Of a stretch of 64,000 nt of DNA, positions 9,577-17,662 are shown one piece after another. Under the pieces are notes generated by a model. That model saw only the letters and a program-made list of their open reading frames with translations. It was not told where the DNA came from and made no database searches. Each line of letters opens with the position of its first letter. Position 1 is the stretch's first letter. Made by a program: the position numbers and the translations under genes. Where the stretch lies: NCBI GenBank assembly GCA_001898785.1, contig MKVE01000017.1, positions 1-64,000 on the forward strand. Reading direction: 5' to 3'. The DNA comes from Chryseobacterium sp. 36-9 (lineage in GTDB: Bacteria > Bacteroidota > Bacteroidia > Flavobacteriales > Weeksellaceae).

Positions 9577-11535
9577 ATGAAATTAAAACAAAACTATTGG
9601 GGCAATTACACATTACTGGTTTATTCTTTTTTATTTTATCTGGTATCGTCTTTACTTCTCCGATTTGGATTTTTAGCAGTCAGTTTTCAAAAGGCTGATT
9701 TATCTCTGTTACCTATAATGAAAATTTTTCTTCTGGGATTTTTGTTTGACTTTGGAGTTGGATTATTCTTTCTGCTACCATACAGTTTTTATCTATTGAT
9801 TTTTCCTCAGAAATACATAAGGTCTTTATTCAATAAAATTATTACCTACAGCACTTTTATTATTTTTCTTCTTATACATTTATTTTCATTTTTTGCCGAG
9901 GTTACATTTTGGCAGGAGTTTGAGAGCCGATTTAATTTTATTGCTGTAGATTATTTGGTATATACTTACGAAGTTATTAATAACATAAATGAGTCTTACC
10001 CTTTACCCGTTTTGATATCATCGATACTTCTGCTTATGACCTTAATATTTATTTTGTTTTACAAAAGCAAAATATTCTTTTTTTCATTTAACGGACAACA
10101 TAAATTTTCGGTTAGACTAATTGTTTTTTTAGGATTTTTCTGCCTTACCATAATATACTCTTTGTTTATCAGTAATAGTTTAGCAGATAAAAGTGTCAAT
10201 CGTTATCAAAATGAAATTTCTAAGGCAGGAATTTATTCGTTTTTCTCCGCCTATAAAAACAATGAAATCAATTACGATCATTTTTACAAACTAATTGATA
10301 ACGAAAGCGCTTTTAAAATAGTTAGAACTGATTTGAACGATAATCAAAGATTTTTCTCAAATAACCTTTCTATAGAACGAAAAATATCCAGCAAACAAAA
10401 TCTTATAAAGCCAAATGTTATAATGATAACAATGGAAAGTTTCAGCGCGGACTTTATGGGTACTTTCGGGAATAAACAAGGGCTTACTCCAAATTTAGAT
10501 TCTTTAGCCGGCGGTGGCATTTTATTCTCACAAATGTATGCTACAGGAACCAGAACAGTGCGTGGAATGGAGGCTTTGTCGTTAGCTGTCCCACCAACGC
10601 CAGGCAACAGTATTGTCAGAAGAGAAGATAATGATCATCTTACAACTATAGGCTCAATTTTTAGTGCACAAGGTTACGATAACACATTTATTTATGGAGG
10701 AGATGGATATTTTGATAATATGAATAAATATTTTGGAAATAACGGATATGATATTATAGATAAGAAGAGAAATCCTTTGGCAAAAGAAAACTATCAGGCA
10801 TTGAGGACGCCGATCAACCAGAAAGAAATTACGTTTGAAAATGCATGGGGGATTTGTGACGAAGATTTATACAATCAAGTGATTAAACAGGCAGACCAGA
10901 AATATAAACAAGGAAAATCTTTTTATGATTTTGTGATGACCACTTCCAATCACCGTCCGTTTACATATCCTGATGGCAAAATTGATATACCATCCGGTTC
11001 GGGTAGGGAAGGTGCAATAAAATATACAGATTATGCTATCGGACAATTCTTTAAAAAAGCTAGAAGTAAGCCGTGGTTTAAAAATACAGTATTTGTGATT
11101 GTAGCTGATCACTGCGCAAGTAGCGCAGGTAAAAATGAAATTGATATTTCCAAATATCATATCCCAGCAATGATTATAAATCTTCCGAACCAAAACTCTT
11201 TAAAAATTGAAAAAATGTGTTCACAAATTGATCTTTATCCAACTTTATTTGATTTAATGGGATGGAACTACAGAAGTAACCTTTATGGTAAGAATGTTTT
11301 GAGCGACAATTATATTCCTAGAATTTTTGTAAGTACCTATCAAAAGTTGGGATATATGGAAAACGATAAACTTGTGATATTGAGCCCTCAGCAGAAAGTG
11401 GAAGCTTATTTATATAATAAAACGCAAAATCAACAGATACCAAAGATTTTTTCTGATCAGTATATTAACAAGGCTGTCGCAAATTATCAAACTGCATATT
11501 ATCTCTATAAAAATCAAGGTTTGAAACAAAAATAA
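9577..11535 (+). CDS. LTA-synthase-family sulfatase-fold phosphoglycerol transferase
   Basis: A 652-residue protein with five N-terminal membrane spans (about 1-210) and an extracytoplasmic sulfatase-fold domain from about residue 278 (NVIMITMESFSADF). The probable nucleophile Thr lies in TGTRTVRGMEA near residue 325, and metal ligands lie in VADHCAS near 510. Family members move phosphoglycerol or phosphoethanolamine from lipid to surface glycans. In a Gram-negative metal island it probably modifies the envelope, but the acceptor is unknown. A 160-base gap separates it from czcD, so it may have its own promoter. Confidence 0.85.
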   Translation: MKLKQNYWGNYTLLVYSFLFYLVSSLLLRFGFLAVSFQKADLSLLPIMKIFLLGFLFDFGVGLFFLLPYSFYLLIFPQKYIRSLFNKIITYSTFIIFLLIHLFSFFAEVTFWQEFESRFNFIAVDYLVYTYEVINNINESYPLPVLISSILLLMTLIFILFYKSKIFFFSFNGQHKFSVRLIVFLGFFCLTIIYSLFISNSLADKSVNRYQNEISKAGIYSFFSAYKNNEINYDHFYKLIDNESAFKIVRTDLNDNQRFFSNNLSIERKISSKQNLIKPNVIMITMESFSADFMGTFGNKQGLTPNLDSLAGGGILFSQMYATGTRTVRGMEALSLAVPPTPGNSIVRREDNDHLTTIGSIFSAQGYDNTFIYGGDGYFDNMNKYFGNNGYDIIDKKRNPLAKENYQALRTPINQKEITFENAWGICDEDLYNQVIKQADQKYKQGKSFYDFVMTTSNHRPFTYPDGKIDIPSGSGREGAIKYTDYAIGQFFKKARSKPWFKNTVFVIVADHCASSAGKNEIDISKYHIPAMIINLPNQNSLKIEKMCSQIDLYPTLFDLMGWNYRSNLYGKNVLSDNYIPRIFVSTYQKLGYMENDKLVILSPQQKVEAYLYNKTQNQQIPKIFSDQYINKAVANYQTAYYLYKNQGLKQK

Positions 11536-11556
11536 TCAAGTAATGTTAGATACAAC

Positions 11557-12009
11557 ATGGATATAAAATTTGAACTTATTCTTTCAGGCAAATTGCTGCT
11601 ATCTATATTATTCGGCAGCATTATAGGTTATGAAAGAGAAGCAGCTCATAAAGATGCCGGTATACGAACGTTTGCTATTCTTTGCTTGGCATCTTGTCTT
11701 TTTGTTGCGGTTGCCTCTCATCTTACAGATGATAAATCAGCGATAGCCAGAATGCTTGCAGCAATTCCGGCAGGACTTGGATTTATAAGTGCTGGATTAG
11801 CATTAAAAGATAAATCAAGCAATATGCAGGGATTAACAACATCTACAGCACTATGGGCAGCGTCAGCTATTGGAGCGGCTCTTGCCTTAAATATGTTTTT
11901 ATTGTCATTTTTAGCAACTGTTCTCACCCTTTTTGTATTAAGCCTGAATAAATTCAAATGGTATAAAAACTGGATTGCAAAGAAGGAGCAAAGTAAAAAT
12001 TTAAAATAA
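11557..12009 (+). CDS. MgtC/SapB-family membrane protein
   Basis: A 150-residue protein with four predicted membrane segments and the family core IIGYEREAAHKDAGIRT at about residues 21-38, then CLASCLFV. MgtC-like proteins are linked to Mg2+ limitation, acid stress and control of the F-type ATPase; the exact role of the short form is unclear. It starts 21 bases after the LTA-synthase-like gene and 30 bases before the P-type ATPase, so it belongs to this operon. Confidence 0.85.
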   Translation: MDIKFELILSGKLLLSILFGSIIGYEREAAHKDAGIRTFAILCLASCLFVAVASHLTDDKSAIARMLAAIPAGLGFISAGLALKDKSSNMQGLTTSTALWAASAIGAALALNMFLLSFLATVLTLFVLSLNKFKWYKNWIAKKEQSKNLK

Positions 12010-12039
12010 AAAATTAAAAATCACTTAAAATATACTTCT

Positions 12040-14100
12040 ATGAAACATCAACACACTTACGATGAGCAAGGTAACCAGCTTTGCTGTACGCCTCAGGAAG
12101 GCAAGATTTATAAGGATGCAGGAGCCAAAAAACTCATTGTTGAGGATAATGGCTGTTGTTCAACAAATGTAAAGAAAGAAGTACAGCATCATTCCGATGA
12201 CGATGGACATAACCACGATCATGACAATAGTGATAAGAGTACTTTTCAGATGTTCCTTCCCGCAATAGTTTCATTGTTATTGCTTCTGTTGGGAATTGCG
12301 TTAGATAATTATTTTAAACCAGACTGGTTTAAAGATTGGATTCGTATTGTTTGGTATGCAGCAGCTTATGCCCCTGTCGGGCTTCCTGTTTTAAAAGAAG
12401 CTTTTGAAAGCATTAAGGATGGTGATGTTTTCTCTGAATTCTTTTTGATGAGTATCGCAACTATAGGAGCTTTTATAATTGGTGAATATCCTGAAGGTGT
12501 AGCTGTTATGTTATTTTATGCTGTAGGGGAAGTTTTTCAAACACTAGCAGTAACAAGAGCAAAAAGTAATATTAAAGCTCTTCTTGATCAAAGACCGGAT
12601 GAGGTGACAATTATTGAAAATAACGAAACAAAAACTATTAAAGCTTCCAATGCAGAGATAGGGCAAACCATACAGTTAAAACCTGGAGAAAAACTTGCTT
12701 TGGATGGAGAGCTTATTTCAGATTCAGCATCTTTTAATACGGCAGCACTAACCGGCGAAAGTAAACCTGATACAAAAAATAAAGGAGAGACTGTTCTTGC
12801 AGGGATGATTAATATGAATAGTGTTGCTTTGGTAAAAATCAATACAGCTTATGAGGACAGTAAACTCAGTAAGATTTTAGAATTGGTTCAAAATGCGACT
12901 GCGCAGAAGGCACCTACGGAGCTGTTTATAAGAAGATTTGCAAGAGTTTATACTCCGATTGTTGTTGTGTTAGCAGTACTGATATGTCTTATTCCATATT
13001 TTTTTGTCGATAATTATATTTTTAGAGATTGGTTATACAGAGCTTTGATCTTTCTGGTAATTTCTTGTCCTTGTGCTTTAGTCATTTCAATTCCTTTAGG
13101 GTATTTTGGAGGTATTGGTGCAGCAAGTCGAAACGGAATTTTATTTAAAGGCAGTAATTTTCTAGATAAGATTGCCGAAATAAAAAATGTTGTGATGGAT
13201 AAAACCGGTACTATGACGGAAGGAGTATTTAAAGTTCAGGAAGTCGATATTAAATCAGAATTTGATAAAAATGAAATCCTTAAGATGGTTAATGTTGTAG
13301 AGAGCAAGAGTACCCATCCTGTGGCAACTGCTATCCACGAATATGTTGGCGATTTGGATACATCAATTAATGTTGAGAATTCTGAGGAAATTGCAGGTCA
13401 TGGTCTTAAAGCTGTAATCAACGGTAAGGATATACTCGTAGGGAATTTCAAGCTTATGGATAAGTTCAATATTCAATATGATGTTGATCCTTCAAAAATT
13501 GTTTACACCGTTATTGCAATTGCTTATGATAAAAAATTTGCAGGCTACATAACTATCGCTGATAGTATTAAAGACGATGCTAAAAAAACTTTAGAACTGT
13601 TACATAATTTAAATGTAAAGGCAACAATGCTTAGTGGTGACAAAACAAGCGTTGTAAAATATGTCGCAGAACAAATAGGAATTGACAACGCTTTCGGTGA
13701 CCTTCTTCCTGAGGATAAAGTGAACAAGGTGAAAGAAATAAAATCCAAAAATGAGAGCGTTGCATTTGTTGGTGACGGTGTTAATGATGCCCCAGTGGTT
13801 GCTTTAAGTGATGTCGGTATTGCCATGGGCGGCTTAGGGAGTGATGCGACCATTGAGACTGCTGATGTCGTGATTCAAGATGATAAACCTTCAAAAATAC
13901 CAATGGCTATTAACATTGGCAAAAAAACTAAAAGAATTGTCTGGCAGAACATCATTTTAGCATTTGTGGTCAAAGCAATTGTTTTAATTCTTGGAGCCGG
14001 AGGATTGGCAACAATGTGGGAAGCTGTTTTTGCAGATGTAGGTGTTGCATTGATTGCAATTCTAAATGCTGTACGCATCCAACGAATGAATTTCAAATAA
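12040..14100 (+). CDS. Heavy-metal P1B-type ATPase (Zn/Cd/Co exporter, ZntA/CadA-like)
   Basis: A 686-residue P1B ATPase. It shows the TM6 metal motif CPC (about C344-C346), the phosphorylated D387 in DKTGTMTEG, the SxxHP motif with H426, and the hinge GDGVND near 578. The CPC with a TM8 lacking the copper-type residues fits Zn2+/Cd2+/Pb2+ export. The N-terminus has no ferredoxin-like HMA domain. It carries short Cys pairs (LCCTP, NGCCSTN) and a His/Asp-rich run at about 50-64 (HHSDDDGHNHDHD) instead. Together with CzcD it would move metal from cytoplasm to periplasm for CzcCBA. Confidence 0.92.
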   Translation: MKHQHTYDEQGNQLCCTPQEGKIYKDAGAKKLIVEDNGCCSTNVKKEVQHHSDDDGHNHDHDNSDKSTFQMFLPAIVSLLLLLLGIALDNYFKPDWFKDWIRIVWYAAAYAPVGLPVLKEAFESIKDGDVFSEFFLMSIATIGAFIIGEYPEGVAVMLFYAVGEVFQTLAVTRAKSNIKALLDQRPDEVTIIENNETKTIKASNAEIGQTIQLKPGEKLALDGELISDSASFNTAALTGESKPDTKNKGETVLAGMINMNSVALVKINTAYEDSKLSKILELVQNATAQKAPTELFIRRFARVYTPIVVVLAVLICLIPYFFVDNYIFRDWLYRALIFLVISCPCALVISIPLGYFGGIGAASRNGILFKGSNFLDKIAEIKNVVMDKTGTMTEGVFKVQEVDIKSEFDKNEILKMVNVVESKSTHPVATAIHEYVGDLDTSINVENSEEIAGHGLKAVINGKDILVGNFKLMDKFNIQYDVDPSKIVYTVIAIAYDKKFAGYITIADSIKDDAKKTLELLHNLNVKATMLSGDKTSVVKYVAEQIGIDNAFGDLLPEDKVNKVKEIKSKNESVAFVGDGVNDAPVVALSDVGIAMGGLGSDATIETADVVIQDDKPSKIPMAINIGKKTKRIVWQNIILAFVVKAIVLILGAGGLATMWEAVFADVGVALIAILNAVRIQRMNFK

Positions 14101-14168
14101 AAATAACATAGCATTCTAATTTCACTAATCACTTAAGAAAAGTTCCAACAAATATCAATTAAAATAAA

Positions 14169-14185
14169 GTTCTCAAACCGAGAAC
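14169..14185. other. Short perfect hairpin before the PAP2 gene
   Basis: GTTCTC (14169-14174) and GAGAAC (14180-14185) are exact inverted copies around a 5-base loop. There is no T-run, so it is unlikely to be a terminator. It could be an operator or an mRNA leader hairpin. Confidence 0.3.
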
Positions 14186-14243
14186 AGGTTGTTTATTGAA
14201 AATATTCAACAAAACTATTTACTCTAATTTTTCAATTAATCCA

Positions 14244-15041
14244 ATGATAATCAATATTATAAATAAGATTCCAGTTCTTTTTTTTATGCTAGTATGCAAT
14301 TTGGCTTTAGCACAGGATAGCTTAACAGTAAGTGAAAAAATTGGGGATACGATTGCTGTCCAAAAACCTGAAAATAATTTTAGTTATAAGAGACTTATAG
14401 CCCCTACAAGTTTAATATCCATAGGAGCGATGAGTTTCGCTATTCCTAAAATGAAAGAATTTGATGCAGGAGTACGAAAAGAAGTAAAAGACCATAATCT
14501 TCATAATTCTACATTGGATAATTATACCCAATTCATACCTGCCGTGATGGTTTATGGATTTAATATTTCAGGTTTGAAAGGCAAGCATAATTTAAGAGAA
14601 AGAACAATTATTCTTGCAACATCGCAGCTAATATCGACAGCAATCGTAATACCTTCAAAATATTTAATTGGAGAAGAACGCCCAGATAAATCCAACAATA
14701 TGTCTTTTCCGTCTGGGCATGCAGCAATTGCTTTTTCAACAGCGCAGTTTATGTATAGAGAATATAGAGACAGTAATTATTGGCTCAGTTTATCAGGATA
14801 TCCATTTGCAATATTCACAAGTGTTTACAGAGTTATTAATAACAAACACTGGGTAACAGATGTAGTAGCGGGCGCTGGGGTAGGAATACTTTCAACCGAA
14901 TTAGCTTATTGGCTATTTCCGAAAATCAATATGTTTTTATCAGCTAATAAAAACAAAAAATCTGTCTCTATGCTTGCCCCTCTTTATCAAAAGAATGGTC
15001 ATAGCAATACTTTTGGGATTAATTATCAGATAACCTTCTAA
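14244..15041 (+). CDS. PAP2-family phosphatase, exported
   Basis: A 265-residue protein from the ATG at 14244, chosen over an upstream TTG at 14196 because it starts a clean signal sequence (MIINIINKIPVLFFML…LALAQ). The three PAP2 motifs are present: KYLIGEERPD, SFPSGHAAIAF, and SVYRVINNKHWVTDVV with catalytic His and Asp. Such enzymes remove phosphate from undecaprenyl pyrophosphate, lipid A or other lipid phosphates in the periplasm. The C-terminal part after residue 225 resembles an outer-membrane-type tail (QKNGHSNTFGINYQITF). It may act with the LTA-synthase-like enzyme on envelope lipids. Confidence 0.83.
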   Translation: MIINIINKIPVLFFMLVCNLALAQDSLTVSEKIGDTIAVQKPENNFSYKRLIAPTSLISIGAMSFAIPKMKEFDAGVRKEVKDHNLHNSTLDNYTQFIPAVMVYGFNISGLKGKHNLRERTIILATSQLISTAIVIPSKYLIGEERPDKSNNMSFPSGHAAIAFSTAQFMYREYRDSNYWLSLSGYPFAIFTSVYRVINNKHWVTDVVAGAGVGILSTELAYWLFPKINMFLSANKNKKSVSMLAPLYQKNGHSNTFGINYQITF

Positions 15042-15049
15042 TTTAGAAC

Positions 15050-15253
15050 ATGGGATTTAAACGACGTTTTAGAAGAAAAATTATTCGAAGAGGTAAGCAC
15101 AGGCTTACTTCTCAAGATCTTTTTTTTATTGTTGGCTGGCTTCTTTTTATGCTCCTTTTGGTAATTCATCAGGTATACAATTTTAATATCAAATATGTTA
15201 AGATTCATTCGCATCCTTCGGAAAAAACACACACTCATAATGACGGAAAATGA
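15050..15253 (+). CDS. Small basic membrane protein with His-rich tail, unknown
   Basis: A 67-residue reading frame starting 8 bases after the PAP2 stop. It has a strongly basic N-terminus (GFKRRFRRKIIRRGKHR), one membrane span at about residues 23-43, and a His-containing tail (KIHSHPSEKTHTHNDGK). The charge pattern puts the N-terminus in the cytoplasm and the His tail outside. The family is not recognised. The His tail fits the metal theme of the region. An antisense frame of similar size covers it but lacks any protein-like pattern. Confidence 0.55.
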   Translation: MGFKRRFRRKIIRRGKHRLTSQDLFFIVGWLLFMLLLVIHQVYNFNIKYVKIHSHPSEKTHTHNDGK

Positions 15254-15307
15254 CAAATTATCAACAAATTTTTTAAACCATAATATTAACCCTTTATTTA
15301 AATCAAA

Positions 15308-16381
15308 ATGAAAAAACTTGTACTAACTCTTTTGGTAAGCCTTGTATTAAATTCTGTTTATGGACAGGCTCCGTCAAACTATTATGATGGCACTGCGGGA
15401 TTATCAGGAGCTTCTTTAAAGTCAAAGTTGAAAACTATCATTACCAACGGCCACCAAGATAATGGCTATGGCAATTTGCTGACAGCTTTTCAAAGCACAG
15501 ATAGGGATTATTTCTACGAAAATGATGGAACTGTAATGGATATGTATTCTGAAAATCCGACAGGAACAGATCCATATATTTATAATCATGGAGTCAAACA
15601 ATGTGGAAATTATAGTGTTGAAGGAGACTGTTACAACCGAGAACATGTCGTACCGCAAAGTTTATTTAATCAGAATTTACCGATGAGATCTGATGTCCAT
15701 TTTGTTACACCTACTGACGGAAAAGTCAACGGAATGCGATCAAATTATCCTTTTGGAAAAGTAGGATCAACCTCATTTACATCACTAAACGGTTCTAAAC
15801 TGGGAAGTTCAGTATCTGCAGGTTATGCGGGGACTGTTTTTGAACCAATTGATGAGTTTAAAGGTGATATTGCCAGAATGATATTATATTTTGTAACCAG
15901 ATACGAGACGCAGCTATCAGGTTTCAGCAGCGGAAACATATTAGGTAGTACAGCCTACCCTGGCTTACAGACATGGGAATTAAAACAATTACTCGAGTGG
16001 AATAATTTAGATCCTGTTTCTCCTTTTGAGATAGCAAGAAATAATGCGGCATTCACTTACCAAGGTAATAGAAATCCATACATCGATCGTCCTGAGTTCG
16101 TCGCTTTAATTTGGGGTGCTTATATGGGAGTTGCAGATGTAGATTTGTCAAAAAGTCTTGTGATCGTTCCTAATCCCGTAAAAGATAATAAGATTTATGT
16201 GTTAGGCGGAAAAAATCTAGGACAATATAAAATTGCTTTGATTTATAATATGACTGGTCAATTAGTACAGACAATTGAAAATCCATTTCAAAAAGATAAT
16301 ACAATTATTCTTACAGATCTTCCTAAGGGTATTTATATTTTGAAAACTGGCGATCTGAATACAAAGTTTATTATAAAATAA
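15308..16381 (+). CDS. Secreted endonuclease I (EndA/NucM family) with type IX secretion tail
   Basis: A 357-residue protein. It has a signal peptide (about 1-20, ending VYGQ), an endonuclease I domain at about 30-280 with the active-site motif NREHVVPQSL, and a C-terminal sorting domain of T9SS type A at about 285-357 (VIVPNPVKDN … LPKGIYILK … KFIIK). The nuclease should degrade DNA or RNA outside the cell, for nutrient scavenging or biofilm DNA turnover. It starts 54 bases after the small membrane protein and may end the transcript. Confidence 0.9.
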   Translation: MKKLVLTLLVSLVLNSVYGQAPSNYYDGTAGLSGASLKSKLKTIITNGHQDNGYGNLLTAFQSTDRDYFYENDGTVMDMYSENPTGTDPYIYNHGVKQCGNYSVEGDCYNREHVVPQSLFNQNLPMRSDVHFVTPTDGKVNGMRSNYPFGKVGSTSFTSLNGSKLGSSVSAGYAGTVFEPIDEFKGDIARMILYFVTRYETQLSGFSSGNILGSTAYPGLQTWELKQLLEWNNLDPVSPFEIARNNAAFTYQGNRNPYIDRPEFVALIWGAYMGVADVDLSKSLVIVPNPVKDNKIYVLGGKNLGQYKIALIYNMTGQLVQTIENPFQKDNTIILTDLPKGIYILKTGDLNTKFIIK

Positions 16382-16621
16382 ATCAATAAAAAAGATTATT
16401 TATAAAATACTGTTCTAAGTCAAAAAAATTATAATATTGGTTAGATTGTAAATTATAATATCTCCCATTAGTTGAGAAGGTTTTTATGTGTAAATATTTA
16501 ATACATAAATAAAGAATAACTTTTTTGTACCATATTTGTACCATAAAAATATAACTATTTGATTTATAGTAGTTATTATATTAGAAGAAGTAAAATAAGC
16601 AGTCAGAGACTGATTAAATAT
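16382..16621. other. AT-rich intergenic stretch with an 11-bp tandem direct repeat
   Basis: No gene seen. TTTGTACCATA occurs twice back to back at 16524-16534 and 16535-16545. A small hairpin CAGTC-AGA-GACTG follows near 16602-16614. These lie at the right end of the metal/nuclease block. Confidence 0.4.
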
Positions 16622-16653
16622 AAATCCCCGAGCGTAAGCGAGGGGATTTTTTT
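16622..16653 (+). terminator. Terminator-like hairpin with T-run
   Basis: AAATCCCC (16622-16629) pairs with GGGGATTT (16642-16649). The inside holds a tandem G-A/A-G mismatch, two further pairs and a GTAA loop; a run of T follows. It is related in sequence to the hairpin at 18371-18400. There is no gene directly upstream. Confidence 0.55.
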
Positions 16654-16813
16654 ATATTGAAATATTCAAAGCAGAAAATACAAAATCATTAATCGATTTT
16701 TTTAACATAAAATAACATTTTTTATAAGATTTTTAAAATTTGATGGCTTACTTATTGCTTCTAGTTGAAGCGATTCTCATGTTTAATTTGAGTTTTCATG
16801 GTTATTAGTTTTT

Positions 16814-16837
16814 ACCCAGCCGAGGCTGGGTTTTTTT
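16814..16837 (+). terminator. Strong intrinsic terminator with no gene directly upstream
   Basis: ACCCAGC and GCTGGGT pair perfectly around CGAG and are followed by seven T on the + strand. The adjacent gene at 16843-17154 runs the other way, so this would end a short + strand transcript begun after 16653. Confidence 0.65.
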
Positions 16838-16842
16838 GTTTC

Positions 16843-17154
16843 TTAATTTGTCTTTGGCAGACAATTCTCTGAAACAGATTTGTAAATTATTCTGGCTTTT
16901 TCGACAAAAGCATTAATATTTCTCATGTATTTTTTTGCTTCTTTTTCCGTTTTGGATTTCAAAACAACATCTAGACTTTGTCCAATACAATTGTTGATTT
17001 CTTCTTTGGATACGATATTGGATTCCTTTAGTTTCAAATCAATGCATTCGCAGGATTTTTTCGCTACTTCCTCCTCTATGGTTTGGGCTTTTGACAGAGA
17101 GAATGTCATCAATAAAAATAATAACAGCATATATTTTTGAGAGGATGAGGTCAT
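16843..17154 (-). CDS. Small secreted Cys-containing protein, unknown
   Basis: A 103-residue protein from the ATG at 17154; the frame extends upstream to a TTG at 17175, which is less likely. Residues 1-24 are a signal peptide (MTSSSQKYMLLLFLL…LSKAQ). The mature part has cysteines in KKSCECIDLK, NNCIGQ and ENCLPK and is largely helical and charged. The family is not recognised. It is transcribed alone, away from the 21-bp array region. Confidence 0.6.
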   Translation of the reverse strand: MTSSSQKYMLLLFLLMTFSLSKAQTIEEEVAKKSCECIDLKLKESNIVSKEEINNCIGQSLDVVLKSKTEKEAKKYMRNINAFVEKARIIYKSVSENCLPKTN

Positions 17155-17397
17155 TTTGATAAAGATTTGTATCAAAGATAAAATATTCTGGGTATCTGTG
17201 ATTATTTGTTTTAATAATGGCTTATCGATTTTTAGAATTCAATCATAATTTTATAGGTGAAGGGTTTTTGTTAATTGTAATGGTTTTTAGTTGTTTAAAA
17301 AATAAATTAAATAGGATTTTTATATGAAAATTATTTTAAATAATGTTTGTTTGTGAATGAAAATATAAATATATTTGAGTGTCTTAGTTGTTGTGTT
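17155..17397. other. AT-rich intergenic region
   Basis: No gene or clear promoter was seen on either strand between the small secreted-protein gene and the tandem array. Confidence 0.4.
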
Positions 17398-17628
17398 GAT
17401 AATCATAAGAATAAAGTAGATTGTCAGAAGAATTGAGAAAGTAATCAGAGAAGTTGAGTAGACGGTCAGAAGAGTTAAGTAGACAATCAGAGAAGTTAAG
17501 TTGACAGTTAGATGACTTGAATAGACAATCAGATGACTTGAGAAAACTATCAGAAGAGTTAAGAAGACAATCAGAGGAGTTGAGTAGACAATCAGAAGAG
17601 TCGAGTAGATAATCAGAAGAGTAAATCA
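17398..17628. repeat. Tandem array, 11 units of exactly 21 bp
   Basis: Eleven contiguous imperfect units start at 17398, 17419, 17440, 17461, 17482, 17503, 17524, 17545, 17566, 17587 and 17608. The conserved core is AATCAGAAGAGTTGAG, preceded by GAC. No unit gains or loses a base. The array ends 34 bases before the ATG at 17663. Because 21 is a multiple of three, the minus strand stays open and would read a seven-residue repeat (SSDCLLN), which I do not take as a gene. Confidence 0.92.
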
Positions 17629-17662
17629 AACCATAAATAAAATTAATTCAAAAACATAAAAA

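Noticed and set aside
15038-15256. Minus-strand frame opposite the small membrane protein
   Set aside because: The + frame has a coherent basic-TM-His pattern and fits the operon; the antisense one does not.
1-16840. Complete mobile element around the metal genes
   Set aside because: No integrase, transposase, tRNA target or paired attachment repeats can be seen within the window; the idea remains only a suspicion.
17398-17628. CRISPR array
   Set aside because: Units are contiguous 21-mers with no unique spacers and no cas genes nearby.
17384-17629. Minus-strand 81-residue frame made of SSDCLLN-type seven-residue repeats
   Set aside because: It follows directly from a 21-base tandem array lacking stops in that frame; no ribosome site, no family, and the array also explains the composition.
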